A stretch of DNA of 42,160 bases from NCBI GenBank assembly GCA_947380905.1, contig CANCSS010000019.1:1-42160 (forward strand). Direction: 5' to 3'. Positions within the stretch are counted from its first letter, which is position 1; the number at the start of each line of letters is the position of its first letter. The notes beneath the pieces were generated by a model that worked only from the letters and a program-made list of their open reading frames with translations, did no database searches and was not told the origin of the DNA. The translations under genes and the position numbers were made by a program. The stretch is from Chitinophagaceae bacterium. Lineage in GTDB: Bacteria > Bacteroidota > Bacteroidia > Chitinophagales > Chitinophagaceae. This document shows, piece by piece, positions 8,919-17,953 of this stretch.

Positions 8919-10256
8919 ATGAAATACCTATTTTCTTTATTCCTATTTTGCGGGGCTATAAGCCTTCAAGCGCAAGAACCTGCTCAATGGGACTTAAAAT
9001 CCTGTGTTGAATATGCGATTCAGCACAATATTTCCGTTCAGCAAGCGGATGTATCCGCTAGATTGGCAAAATTACAGGCTGATTTAGCCAGTTCCAACCG
9101 CTTACCCACCATCAATGGATCAACAGGGATGGGTATGAGGTTTGGTAGATCCATTGACCCTACTACCAATGGTTTTTCAAACACTCAATTTTTGTACAAT
9201 AATTTTGGTTTAAATGGAGGTGTTCAATTGTACAATGCAGGCAAATTAAAAAACAATGCAGAAGCCACTAGTTTAAGTTGGTTTGCAAGTGAAGCAGATA
9301 AGCTTACCATTGCTAATGATATTTCATTGAATGTGGCTACCTATTATTTACAGATTTTATCTGCCATCGAACAAACTGAAATTACTAAAATACAAATTCA
9401 ACAAACCAAAGAACAACTAGCTGCTACAGCGAAAAGAGTAGAAGTAGGTTTATTGCCCGAATTAAATTTATTGGAATTGGAAACACAATTGGCCAATGAT
9501 AGCAGTAGTTATATTACCGCCATTTCTAATGTACAACAAAGTAAATTGAATATGATGGCACTATTGAATTTAGATGCGGCTAAGCCATTTGAAATTGTGA
9601 CGCAAGCGGTAGATCAAATAAAATTACAAACCTTCGCCGATTTACAACCTGATTATGTATTTAATGTGGCTTCTCAAAATATGCCTAATGTAAAAGCTGC
9701 AACCCTTAGAGTTAAAGCAGCCGAAAAAAATTCTTTAGCAGCTAAAGCCAGCTTTTATCCTACTTTAAGTTTTGGTTACAATTTAACTTCTAACTTTTCT
9801 AATCAATCAAAAAATTGGGGAACAGTATGGAATGGATGGAACAATCAAGTGAGTAATAACTTTGGTCAAAATGTGGGTTTACAAATGTCTATACCAATTT
9901 TCAATGGCAATCAATCTAAAATTAATTACCAGCAATCAAAGCTAAATTTAAGCAATGTAATTTTACAGGCCGACAACACACATCTTAAATTGAAGCAAGA
10001 TATTTATTCGGCTTATACCAATGCGATTGTTTCATTCAATAAATTAAACGCCGCACAAAAGGCATTGAATTCTTCCGAAAAAACATATCAATTTGCTACC
10101 AAGCGTTACGAGTTAGGTTTATTAGGTACCATTGAATTATTGAACAATCAAAACAATTATTTAAAAGCGAAAGTGAATTTTAAAACGGCTCAATACGAGT
10201 ATGTGTTTAGAATTAAACTTTTAGAATTTTATAAAGGAGAAGCATTAACATTATAG
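8919..10256 (+). CDS. TolC-family outer-membrane efflux protein
   Basis: 445 residues with a signal peptide (cut near SLQAQ, residue 19) and two OEP repeats of long alpha-helical barrel and beta strands, e.g. WDLKSCVEYAIQHN at the mature N-terminus, typical of Bacteroidota TolC proteins. Trimers of this family form the outer-membrane exit duct of tripartite efflux or type I secretion systems. The next gene, 19 bases downstream, is the periplasmic adaptor, so the two form an operon. No inner-membrane transporter follows; a strong terminator stands after the adaptor. The ATG at 8919 gives a proper signal peptide. Confidence 0.93.
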   Translation: MKYLFSLFLFCGAISLQAQEPAQWDLKSCVEYAIQHNISVQQADVSARLAKLQADLASSNRLPTINGSTGMGMRFGRSIDPTTNGFSNTQFLYNNFGLNGGVQLYNAGKLKNNAEATSLSWFASEADKLTIANDISLNVATYYLQILSAIEQTEITKIQIQQTKEQLAATAKRVEVGLLPELNLLELETQLANDSSSYITAISNVQQSKLNMMALLNLDAAKPFEIVTQAVDQIKLQTFADLQPDYVFNVASQNMPNVKAATLRVKAAEKNSLAAKASFYPTLSFGYNLTSNFSNQSKNWGTVWNGWNNQVSNNFGQNVGLQMSIPIFNGNQSKINYQQSKLNLSNVILQADNTHLKLKQDIYSAYTNAIVSFNKLNAAQKALNSSEKTYQFATKRYELGLLGTIELLNNQNNYLKAKVNFKTAQYEYVFRIKLLEFYKGEALTL

Positions 10257-10275
10257 TAGCATTAAATAAATCAAA

Positions 10276-11628
10276 ATGAATAAGAAATTAATTTGGATAC
10301 TGGTAGGACTGTTTGCTGTCATTGGACTTATGATAGGTTTGAAAAAAGCAGGTGTTATTGGTAAAGAAGATGGGTTGGAAGTAACTTCTGAAAAAGTTCA
10401 ATTAAGAACCATCACCGAATCGGTAAATGCCAGTGGAAAAGTATATCCAGAAATTGAAGTTAAAGTGAGTCCAGATATCTCTGGTGAAATCGTGAATTTA
10501 TTTGTAGAAGAAGGAGATAAAGTGACGAAGGGGCAAGTACTTGCTAAAATTTACGCCGATATCTATTCTTCTCAAAGAGATCAGGTTACGGCCAGTGTCA
10601 ATCAAGTAAAAGCACAGTACGAAAATGTAAAAGCGGCTTTAAGTGGTATGAAAACTACTTATGAAAATACCAAAGCGAGTTACGAGCGTTACAAAAAATT
10701 ATTTGCCGATAAAATTGTTTCTAGATCTGAATTCGAGCAAACCGAACAAGCTTATCGATCTGCAGAATCTGCTTACAACTCGGCCAAAGAAACCATTAAA
10801 AGTGGAGAAGCTCAAATACAAGGTGCCAATGCACAATTGGCAAGAGCTGAAAAAGATTTAGCACGTACCATTATTACTTGTCCTATGGATGGCATCGTAA
10901 GTTTAATGAATGTGAAAAAAGGAGAAAGAGTGGTGGGTACAGCCCAAATGACGGGTACCGAAATGATGCGTGTAGCAGATATGAAAAGTATTGAAGTAAG
11001 AGTGGATGTGGGAGAGAATGACATTACTAAAGTTAAGTTAGGAGACACTGCCTTAGTTGAAGTGGATGCTTATAACAATAGAAAATTTAAAGGAGTGGTG
11101 TACAAAATTGCCAATCCTATCACTTCCACTGCTACAGGTGTTGCTGCTACTACAGAGGTAGCCAATTACAAAGTGCATATTAGATTGCTTCCAGATGGTT
11201 ATACCGATTTGTTGAAGGATAATAATATTTTCCCTTTCAGACCTGGCATGACAGCAAGCGCGGACATTCAAACGAAATCAAAAGCAAATGTGATTGCAGT
11301 GCCATTAAATGCTGTGACTACCAGAGACAAAGAGGGCAATGGAAAAGATACCAAAGTGTCTACTACTAAAAAAGACGATAAAGTGGCACCCAAGCCAGAA
11401 GTTACTGAGGATTTAACAGAGGTGGTGTTTGTGTTACAAAAAGACAATAAGGTGAAAATGATTAAAGTGAAAACAGATATTCAAGACCTTAATTATATTG
11501 AAGTAGCAGGGTTAAAAGTAGGAGATGAAGTAATTACTGGCCCTTATAGCATTGTAGGAAAAACCTTGAAAGAAGGGACGTTGGTTAAAGTGGTTTCTAA
11601 AGAGAAGCTTTTTGAAGAGAAAAAGTAA
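10276..11628 (+). CDS. HlyD/MacA-like periplasmic adaptor subunit
   Basis: A 450-residue membrane fusion protein with one N-terminal membrane anchor (about residues 5-23). It then has a lipoyl-like half motif (VSPDISGEIVNLFVEEGDKV, about 62-81), a long alpha-hairpin (about 100-200, rich in Ala, Lys, Glu and Gln), the second lipoyl half (IITCPMDGIVSLMNVKKGE) and beta-barrel/membrane-proximal domains. A highly charged insert near residues 355-375 (many Lys, Asp and Thr) is unlike the rest. Known role of the family: it links an inner-membrane RND or ABC pump to TolC. It is in an operon with the TolC-like gene; the pump must be encoded elsewhere. MacA-like versus RND-type adaptor cannot be decided here. 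Confidence 0.92.
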   Translation: MNKKLIWILVGLFAVIGLMIGLKKAGVIGKEDGLEVTSEKVQLRTITESVNASGKVYPEIEVKVSPDISGEIVNLFVEEGDKVTKGQVLAKIYADIYSSQRDQVTASVNQVKAQYENVKAALSGMKTTYENTKASYERYKKLFADKIVSRSEFEQTEQAYRSAESAYNSAKETIKSGEAQIQGANAQLARAEKDLARTIITCPMDGIVSLMNVKKGERVVGTAQMTGTEMMRVADMKSIEVRVDVGENDITKVKLGDTALVEVDAYNNRKFKGVVYKIANPITSTATGVAATTEVANYKVHIRLLPDGYTDLLKDNNIFPFRPGMTASADIQTKSKANVIAVPLNAVTTRDKEGNGKDTKVSTTKKDDKVAPKPEVTEDLTEVVFVLQKDNKVKMIKVKTDIQDLNYIEVAGLKVGDEVITGPYSIVGKTLKEGTLVKVVSKEKLFEEKK

Positions 11629-11645
11629 AAGCATCTATATATTTT

Positions 11646-11679
11646 AAAAGGGGGCATTTTAAAAATGCCCCCTTTTTTT
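11646..11679 (+). terminator. Intrinsic terminator after the TolC-HlyD operon
   Basis: GGGGGCATTTT (11650-11660) pairs perfectly with AAAATGCCCCC (11662-11672) and is followed by seven T. Flanking A and T runs extend the stem. This is the clearest terminator in the left half of the window and separates the efflux operon from gpsA. Confidence 0.93.
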
Positions 11680-11690
11680 GTCGAGTTTCG

Positions 11691-11698
11691 TATGTTTG
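11691..11698 (+). promoter_or_regulatory. -7 promoter element of gpsA
   Basis: TATGTTTG matches TAnnTTTG. Only four bases separate it from the gpsA ATG (11703), so transcription would begin at or next to the start codon, giving a leaderless mRNA. The upstream flank is a terminator hairpin and shows no -33 TTG. Confidence 0.5.
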
Positions 11699-11702
11699 TA
11701 CT

Positions 11703-12710
11703 ATGGAATCAAAAAAAATAGGCATTATTGGTAGTGGAAGCTGGGCAACTGCGATTGCTAAAATTGTAACCGACAACCACAATACTATCAATTGGTGGTT
11801 GCGTCAAGCTGCTAATATTGATTATTTTACGAAGCGACACCACAATCCACATTACCTTAGAAACACCTATTTCGACGTTTCAAAAATTAATTTTTTCTCA
11901 GAAGTCAATCAAGTGATTGAACAATCTGATATTATTATTATCGCAGTGCCTTCTATTCATATCGAAGCTTCTTTGGCAGGTGTTAATGCTGCAATGTTAC
12001 AAGGGAAGCAAATTGTTTCTGCAGTAAAAGGGGTGATGCCCAAGCACAATATTCTTTTACATGAATATTTGCTTCAAGAATTTAAATTTCCATTAGAACA
12101 ATATTTTACTTTATTAGGTCCAAGTCATGCCGAAGAAGTAGCTGCAGAACAATTGTCTTATTTGACTTTTTCGGGCCTCGACCTAAAAGCCACTGAAGCC
12201 ATTGCCAAGTTTTTTGAAACGGAATACATCAATACCAGAATCAATAACGATGTGATTGGTGTGCAATATGCTGGGGTGGCAAAAAATATATATGCATTGG
12301 GGGCAGGTATTGCACATGGATTGGAATATGGCGATAACTTTTTAAGTGTATTTATAGCCAACGCAGCCAACGAAATGCAGCAATTGCTAAAGTCTATCAT
12401 GACGCAAGAAAAAGCACATCAAGTTAATTATGATTCTTCGGTGTATTTAGGAGATTTATTAGTGACCTGTTATTCGTTACACAGTAGAAATAGAACCTTT
12501 GGAAATATGATTGGTAAAGGATATTCGGTTCGTGCTGCTGAATTAGAATTGAATATGGTGGCAGAAGGATACAACGCCAGTAAATGTATTATGGCTATTA
12601 ATAAAAGTAAACAATTGCCCTTGCCCATTATTACTGCCATCTATGAAATTTTATGGGAAGGTAGGGATCCAGCAACAGCTTTTAAGCAAATCGAAAAAAT
12701 ATTGGTCTAA
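11703..12710 (+). CDS. gpsA: Glycerol-3-phosphate dehydrogenase [NAD(P)+]
   Basis: 335 residues, the usual length. It reduces dihydroxyacetone phosphate to sn-glycerol 3-phosphate in the cytosol, the first step of phospholipid synthesis. The N-terminal Rossmann motif GIIGSGSWATAIAK (about residues 7-20), KGVMP, GPSHAEEVA and the C-terminal-domain motif AGVAKNIYALGAG with catalytic Lys194 are all present, as is GYNASK near the end. The ATG directly after a -7 box gives the Rossmann start at the correct distance. An eight-A run lies in codons 3-6. It converges on hemW with 19 bases between the stop codons. Confidence 0.95.
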   Translation: MESKKIGIIGSGSWATAIAKIVTDNHNTINWWLRQAANIDYFTKRHHNPHYLRNTYFDVSKINFFSEVNQVIEQSDIIIIAVPSIHIEASLAGVNAAMLQGKQIVSAVKGVMPKHNILLHEYLLQEFKFPLEQYFTLLGPSHAEEVAAEQLSYLTFSGLDLKATEAIAKFFETEYINTRINNDVIGVQYAGVAKNIYALGAGIAHGLEYGDNFLSVFIANAANEMQQLLKSIMTQEKAHQVNYDSSVYLGDLLVTCYSLHSRNRTFGNMIGKGYSVRAAELELNMVAEGYNASKCIMAINKSKQLPLPIITAIYEILWEGRDPATAFKQIEKILV

Positions 12711-12729
12711 ATATAAATGGACTATTTTT

Positions 12730-13860
12730 TTAAGGGTTCATCCAAAAAAAATCACTCGCAATTCCGTCTGCGAAAAATTTTGCTTCTTTGGTTAAGGCAT
12801 AACCTTTGGCAGTTTTTTCTAATTGCTTTTTTTGCTCAAAGGAGGCTGCAATTGAGGCAACATGGGCTTCGTACTTTTCGCCAAAACGCTTTTTAATTTT
12901 ATCCAAAGAAAATCCCTCCATTTGTCTAAGCGAAATCATCATGTATTCATTGAATTGGGTAGCTGTAGCTAGGGTTTCTACCTCAAAAGGAACGGTCTTG
13001 TTTTTGATGGATTGGAAATACAATTGGTTGTTGGCAACATTCCATTGTCTAGAATGAATATTGTACGAATGCGCTGCAGGGCCCAATCCTAAATAAGGTA
13101 TACCATTCCAATAATTACTATTGTGCTTGCTTCTGCAATTGGGTTTTGAAAAATTTGAAATTTCATAATGTTCCCAACCTGCCTCATCAAGTGTTTGGGC
13201 AATCAATCCAAATTGTCTTGCTTGTTGTTCTGTATCCACCTGTTGTAAAGTCTTTTTTTGAATCATACTGTATAAGGCCGTTTTTTCTTCTACGGTTAAA
13301 GCATAACAGGAGATATGTGGAATACCGTAGTCTAATAAAATTTGAAGGTCTTCGGTGAGGTCTTGGTCACTTAATTGGGGTGTTCCATAAATTAAGTCTG
13401 CACTGATATTGCTAAAGCCTGCAGCTTTTGCATTTACAATGGCCTCGTGTGCCTGCTCTACACTGTGGGCTCGATTCATCCAGGCCAAGGAATGGGATTG
13501 AAAGCTTTGAACACCGATGCTTAATCGGTTCACTCCCAATTCCAACCAAGCTTCTGCCTGGTTAGCCGATAAGTCGTCTGGGTTGGCTTCTAAGGTTAAT
13601 TCTATTTCTTTTGACAAATCAAAGGAATCCTTGATTTTATTGATAATGCTTTGTAGGGCTGCTTTATTTAAAAGGGAGGGAGTGCCTCCGCCCAAATACA
13701 AAGTTTCTATTTTACCGACCAGGTATTTTTGTTGCAGTTCTATTTCTATCAGCAGGGCTGCTGTAAATTCATCGATGTACTTGGTTTGTGTAGAAAAATG
13801 AAAATTACAATAATGGCAGGCTTTTTTGCAAAATGGGATATGAATATAAATGCCTGACAT
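12730..13860 (-). CDS. hemW: Radical SAM haem chaperone HemW
   Basis: 376 residues with the N-terminal CX3CX2C cluster motif PFCKKACHYCNF (Cys11, Cys15, Cys18), followed by the SAM-binding region (YLGGGTPSLL), LTLEANPDD and the LSIGVQSF motif, plus a C-terminal HemW winged-helix-like domain (YMMISLRQMEGF). HemW proteins were long annotated as oxygen-independent coproporphyrinogen oxidases; the CX3CX2C-NF form and length fit HemW, which binds haem and delivers it to respiratory enzymes. It is divergent from the DUF4271-hemD genes, so tetrapyrrole genes cluster here. Confidence 0.92.
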   Translation of the reverse strand: MSGIYIHIPFCKKACHYCNFHFSTQTKYIDEFTAALLIEIELQQKYLVGKIETLYLGGGTPSLLNKAALQSIINKIKDSFDLSKEIELTLEANPDDLSANQAEAWLELGVNRLSIGVQSFQSHSLAWMNRAHSVEQAHEAIVNAKAAGFSNISADLIYGTPQLSDQDLTEDLQILLDYGIPHISCYALTVEEKTALYSMIQKKTLQQVDTEQQARQFGLIAQTLDEAGWEHYEISNFSKPNCRSKHNSNYWNGIPYLGLGPAAHSYNIHSRQWNVANNQLYFQSIKNKTVPFEVETLATATQFNEYMMISLRQMEGFSLDKIKKRFGEKYEAHVASIAASFEQKKQLEKTAKGYALTKEAKFFADGIASDFFWMNP

Positions 13861-13876
13861 AATACGTATTGGTGAA

Positions 13877-13884
13877 CAAAGCTA
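13877..13884 (-). promoter_or_regulatory. -7 promoter element of hemW
   Basis: On the minus strand TAGCTTTG fits TAnnTTTG, 16 bases before the hemW ATG. No -33 TTG at standard spacing. The opposite-strand element for the DUF4271 gene lies 32 bases away. Confidence 0.45.
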
Positions 13885-13916
13885 GTTATTAGTTACTAAT
13901 TCTGCATTAGGATACT

Positions 13917-13924
13917 TATTTTTG
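13917..13924 (+). promoter_or_regulatory. -7 promoter element of the DUF4271 gene
   Basis: TATTTTTG fits TAnnTTTG and ends six bases before the ATG at 13931, predicting a very short leader of a few bases at most. Confidence 0.45.
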
Positions 13925-13930
13925 TGACAG

Positions 13931-14947
13931 ATGTGGACAATACTAAAAAAAGGAATCTGGTTGATTGGAGCATGGCTCTTTTTGAGTGCATTTGCTCAAA
14001 AAGACAACCTTGTTTTGAAGCAGGACACTTCGGGCAAAGCCACAGATAGCTTGTTGAAGAAAGACACCCTGTTGATTACCTATGTTCCCGTGGTTCCTAA
14101 ATCCTTTCAACTGTCTGATGCCTGGTTTATTGAATCCAATCACGATTTAAAAGTAGATTCTAATTTTAACCCCTTAAAAGATTATACAGCGTATTTCGGT
14201 AATCGAAAAAAAGCGTTTCAATTGTATTTTAAAAATGCGCTTATTAATAATGACAATCAGGTTATTTATAAAATTGAACAAAGATTTTCTTTACCAGATA
14301 AAGATTTTTTATTTTATTTAATTGTTGCTATGCTTTTAATGTATGGTTTTATCAACACCATCTATCCACAATATTTCCAAAAATTATTTAGTCAGTTTAA
14401 TCAGTCTACACTAAGGATGATGCAAAATAGGGAGCAACTTTTGCAAAATGGGTTTGCCTCTTTAACTTTAAATATTTGTTTTATTTTAAGTTTTTCATTG
14501 ATGGCTTCATTGCTCATTTTTAACAATCACTTACTCCCTATTTCTTTTTGGCAAGGGTATTTGTACATTGCCCTTTTTTTTAGCAGCCTTTACCTTGGAA
14601 AATACATTTGTCTTGAAATAGCTGGAGCTATTTTTAATACAAAAGAATTGGCCAAATCTTACATTTTTGTTGTTTTTATGGTGAATAAAGTATTGGGCTT
14701 TTTACTGGTCCCATTTGTCTTAATTTTGGCCTTTGCGAGGCCTTTTTATTACTCCGCGGCCGCCTATGGCGCAGCAGGGGTCTCGGTGTTATTATTGCTC
14801 TATAGATATTTATTTTCAATCACTTCTGTAAGGAACAAATTACATTTATCATCCTTTCATTTTTTTCTATACCTTTGTGCTTTCGAAATATTACCTCTTT
14901 TAATCTTATACAAATTGGTAGTTCAATATTTTGGTGGGACCTACTAA
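13931..14947 (+). CDS. DUF4271 membrane protein
   Basis: 338 residues. The N-terminus has a signal-like segment (about 7-22), then a soluble stretch of about 100 residues rich in Asp, Lys and Ser, then about six to seven membrane helices from residue 130 onward (e.g. FLFYLIVAMLLMYGFINTIY). This is the Bacteroidota-specific DUF4271 family, whose function is unknown. As is common in the phylum, hemD follows (24-base gap), so a link to haem synthesis or transport is possible but unproven. A -7 box lies almost on its start codon. Confidence 0.85.
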   Translation: MWTILKKGIWLIGAWLFLSAFAQKDNLVLKQDTSGKATDSLLKKDTLLITYVPVVPKSFQLSDAWFIESNHDLKVDSNFNPLKDYTAYFGNRKKAFQLYFKNALINNDNQVIYKIEQRFSLPDKDFLFYLIVAMLLMYGFINTIYPQYFQKLFSQFNQSTLRMMQNREQLLQNGFASLTLNICFILSFSLMASLLIFNNHLLPISFWQGYLYIALFFSSLYLGKYICLEIAGAIFNTKELAKSYIFVVFMVNKVLGFLLVPFVLILAFARPFYYSAAAYGAAGVSVLLLLYRYLFSITSVRNKLHLSSFHFFLYLCAFEILPLLILYKLVVQYFGGTY

Positions 14948-14971
14948 TTTTAAAAGTGAAAACGAAACTAA

Positions 14972-15760
14972 ATGAGTGAAGGAAAAAAAACGACAATCAA
15001 GGCGGCTAAAAAAATACTAATTTCTCAAGCTCGTCCAGAAAGTGAAAAATCTCCTTATTTTGATTTAGAACGTAAGCATAAAGTCGCTTTACATTTTCAT
15101 CCGTTGATTGAATTGATCGCTATTCCTTCCAAAGAGTTTAGAAAAAATAAAATTGATATTGCAGTTTTTTCTGCTGTTATTTTTACAAGCAAGCATGCTA
15201 TTGATCACTTTTTTAGAACCTGTGATGAATTAAAAGTGAGTATTAGTCAAGATACAAAATATTTTTGCGTCACCGAGTCGGTGGCCTTGTATCTTCAAAA
15301 GTTTATCATGTACCGAAAGCGTAAAGTGTTTTTTGGGGCAGATGGTACCAATAAGAAATTGTTTGATGTATTAAATAAGCACAAAGGGAATGAAAAGTTT
15401 CTTTATGTGTGTAGCGAGAATCAACAAGACAATGAAATTGTCAACTGGCTAAAAGAACACGACTGTGCCTTTGATCTGGGCTATATGTACCGAACAGAGT
15501 ACAGTGATATAAAGAAAGTATTGGTGGAACATAGTTTTGATGTAATCTGTTTATTTACCCCAAGTGGTTTAAAGAGTTTATTTAAAAACAAGCCAGACTT
15601 TAAACAAAATGGCACTGCCATAGGCGCTTTTGGTTCTAGTACCTGCAAAGCAGTTGAAGAAGCTGGATTGGTTTTACATATTAAAGTACCAAGTCCACAA
15701 ACCCCTAGTATGATAGCGGGCTTAGATCAATTTCTTTCCTCAAGTAGTAAAAAGAAATAA
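14972..15760 (+). CDS. hemD: Uroporphyrinogen-III synthase
   Basis: 262 residues of low sequence conservation but with the HemD fold pattern: two alternating alpha/beta domains, [14 protein letters not shown] (about residues 68-81), [13 protein letters not shown], the second-half motif [14 protein letters not shown] and the terminal [17 protein letters not shown]. The enzyme cyclises hydroxymethylbilane to uroporphyrinogen III. The neighbours (DUF4271 upstream, hemW divergent) support the call. An eight-A run falls within codons 4-6. It ends 14 bases before the YyaL-like start and probably shares its mRNA. Confidence 0.85.
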   Translation: MSEGKKTTIKAAKKILISQARPESEKSPYFDLERKHKVALHFHPLIELIAIPSKEFRKNKIDIAVFSAVIFTSKHAIDHFFRTCDELKVSISQDTKYFCVTESVALYLQKFIMYRKRKVFFGADGTNKKLFDVLNKHKGNEKFLYVCSENQQDNEIVNWLKEHDCAFDLGYMYRTEYSDIKKVLVEHSFDVICLFTPSGLKSLFKNKPDFKQNGTAIGAFGSSTCKAVEEAGLVLHIKVPSPQTPSMIAGLDQFLSSSSKKK

Positions 15761-15774
15761 ATAAATTGCATTCC

Positions 15775-17805
15775 ATGAATGCAAATCCTCCCTTTACCAA
15801 TCAGCTCATTCACGAGAGCAGTCCTTATTTATTGCAACATGCACACAATCCAGTTCATTGGATGCCTTGGTCGGCCGAAATTTTCGAACTTGCCAAAAAA
15901 CAGAACAAGCCTATTTTATTAAGTATCGGATATGCTGCCTGTCATTGGTGTCATGTAATGGAAAGAGAAAGTTTTGAATCGGAGGATGTGGCCGATTATA
16001 TGAATGCGCATTTTATCAATATCAAAGTTGACAGAGAAGAACGCCCCGATGTGGATCATATTTATATGGATGCTTTGCAGGCGATGACGGGGTCCGGTGG
16101 CTGGCCTTTAAATATTTTTTTATTGTCTAATGGGAAGCCTTTTTATGGGGGTATTTATTTTCCTCCTATCCCTATGCACCAAAGGGCTTCCTGGATGGAA
16201 ACACTAAAATTAGTTCATGAAGCTTACGTGCATCAGCCCGAAAAATTAATTGCACAATCAGAAAACTTAACGAACCATATCGCGCAATCGGCAAAGGCTT
16301 CTGCAAATATTATTTCTTCTGCAGAAAAAAACGAAGCGCCACTTGCCACAAAGGAAGAAGTGGCTATTATTGGGAGTAGGATTTTACAAAATGCGGATAC
16401 GCAATGGGGTGGTTTTGGAGCTGCTCCAAAATTTCCACAAACTTTTTCTATTCAAATGTTGTTTAGAAATTATTATTTGAATGAGGATGAAGCATCGATG
16501 GTGCATGGAGTGAGGTCTTTAGATAAAATGATTCAAGGTGGTATTTATGATCATTTGGGAGGAGGTTTTTCTAGATACAGTACAGATGCACAATGGCAAG
16601 CGCCTCATTTTGAAAAAATGTTGTATGACAATGCTTTATTGTTAACGGTCCTTGCCGAAGCATACCAAATAACTAAAAAAGAAAATTATAAAAAGGTTAT
16701 TGAAAGCACGATACAATTTTTAAATCGGGAACTTTCGAATGAGGCTGGCGGCTACTTTGCTGCATTAGATGCAGACAGCGAAGGGGTAGAAGGCAAATAT
16801 TATACTTGGACTTATGCAGAAATCAAACAACTTATTGACCCAACAATTTTTGAAGCATTCTGTAACCATTACCAAATTAAAGAAGAAGGCAATTGGGAAC
16901 ACGCCAATATATTATGGACGCAAAATAAGTATGAAGACGGAATATTGGCATTTGAGAAAGAAAGAAAAATATTATTTGAACAAAGAGCTAAAAGAATTAG
17001 ACCTGCCTTAGATTATAAAATTATTTTATCTTGGAACAATTTATTGATCATTGCTTTGTGTAAATGTTATGCTGCACTTGGAGAAGTGCATCTAAAAAAC
17101 AAAGCCATCGAAACCATGCAGTGGTTGGAATTAAATTTATACAATGCCTCAGAAAATTATTTTTATCATACCAATACCCAGGGGAATAAAAAAGCTTTTG
17201 CCTTTTTAGAAGATTATGCAACTTTGATTCAGGCTTATATTCAACTACAAATTATCACGGGAGACCTCACTTATTTAGCTAAAGCAAAAAAGTGGACCGA
17301 ATATGTTCAATTGCATTTCATAGAGGAAGAAAAAATATTATTTTATTATACGGCAGGATATCAAACAGACATCATTGTTCGTAAAAAAGAACTGTACGAT
17401 GGCGCCCAGCCAAGTGCCAATGCCATGATGTGTGCCAATTTATTTTATTTAGGAAATGTATTGGATCAAAACCCTTGGGTGAACCAAGCGGAGCAAATGT
17501 TGGCTAGCATGAAAAAAATGATATTGCAATATCCTACTTCTCATAGCTATTGGGCCCAAAGTTTTAGTCAATGGGCCGAGGGTAGTACAGAGCTGGTGGC
17601 CGTGGGCGCTCATGCTGCCCTGGCCTTACCTATGGTATTGACTAAGTTTTTACCCCATCATTTGATCCTTTTTACCCCCACAGCGTCGTCTGATATCATT
17701 TTAACAATTGGGAAGCAAAAGGTTGATAATCAGTATTTTATATGCAAAAACAAGACTTGTTCTGCACCTATGAATCAGCTCAATGAATTTTTAGCAATTA
17801 TCTAA
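15775..17805 (+). CDS. YyaL/SPATA20-like thioredoxin-domain protein (DUF255)
   Basis: 676 residues from the ATG at 15775; a TTG nine bases earlier is possible but the ATG fits the family start ([20 protein letters not shown]). N-terminal thioredoxin-like domain with the family motif ACHWCHVM (Cys56, Cys59), [14 protein letters not shown] and GGWPLNIFL. The rest is a (alpha/alpha)6-barrel like N-acylglucosamine 2-epimerases ([31 protein letters not shown]). Its biochemical role is not settled; a redox or sugar-related role is suggested by the two domains. It is the last gene of the apparent DUF4271-hemD run, followed by a hairpin. Confidence 0.9.
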   Translation: MNANPPFTNQLIHESSPYLLQHAHNPVHWMPWSAEIFELAKKQNKPILLSIGYAACHWCHVMERESFESEDVADYMNAHFINIKVDREERPDVDHIYMDALQAMTGSGGWPLNIFLLSNGKPFYGGIYFPPIPMHQRASWMETLKLVHEAYVHQPEKLIAQSENLTNHIAQSAKASANIISSAEKNEAPLATKEEVAIIGSRILQNADTQWGGFGAAPKFPQTFSIQMLFRNYYLNEDEASMVHGVRSLDKMIQGGIYDHLGGGFSRYSTDAQWQAPHFEKMLYDNALLLTVLAEAYQITKKENYKKVIESTIQFLNRELSNEAGGYFAALDADSEGVEGKYYTWTYAEIKQLIDPTIFEAFCNHYQIKEEGNWEHANILWTQNKYEDGILAFEKERKILFEQRAKRIRPALDYKIILSWNNLLIIALCKCYAALGEVHLKNKAIETMQWLELNLYNASENYFYHTNTQGNKKAFAFLEDYATLIQAYIQLQIITGDLTYLAKAKKWTEYVQLHFIEEEKILFYYTAGYQTDIIVRKKELYDGAQPSANAMMCANLFYLGNVLDQNPWVNQAEQMLASMKKMILQYPTSHSYWAQSFSQWAEGSTELVAVGAHAALALPMVLTKFLPHHLILFTPTASSDIILTIGKQKVDNQYFICKNKTCSAPMNQLNEFLAII

Positions 17806-17834
17806 CAACTAATCGTTTAATTTGCAAATCCTAA

Positions 17835-17866
17835 TTAAGCAGTGGAAATCAATGATTTCTGCTTAA
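17835..17866. repeat. Inverted repeat between the YyaL-like gene and gldK
   Basis: TTAAGCA (17835-17841) and GAAATC (17845-17850) pair with GATTTC (17854-17859) and TGCTTAA (17860-17866), leaving a 3-base loop and a 3-base GTG bulge. There is no T run, so it is not a canonical terminator; it may protect the 3' end of the upstream mRNA or bind a protein. The rest of 17806-17953 is AT-rich with a 16-bp A/T palindrome at 17879-17894. Confidence 0.5.
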
Positions 17867-17953
17867 AAAATTGGAATAATTTTTTATAAAAAATGTAATT
17901 TATTCTTATTTTTTTCGTTCTAGATAGAATAGGAATTAGGTCAAAAAATAGCT

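Noticed and set aside
14972..14994. A8 runs at the starts of hemD and gpsA as phase-variation switches
   Set aside because: Both genes are core functions and A8 runs are expected in such AT-rich DNA; unlike the dnaX run, neither is placed at a domain border.
15766..15774. TTG start for the YyaL-like gene
   Set aside because: The ATG nine bases later fits the conserved family N-terminus and needs no rare start.
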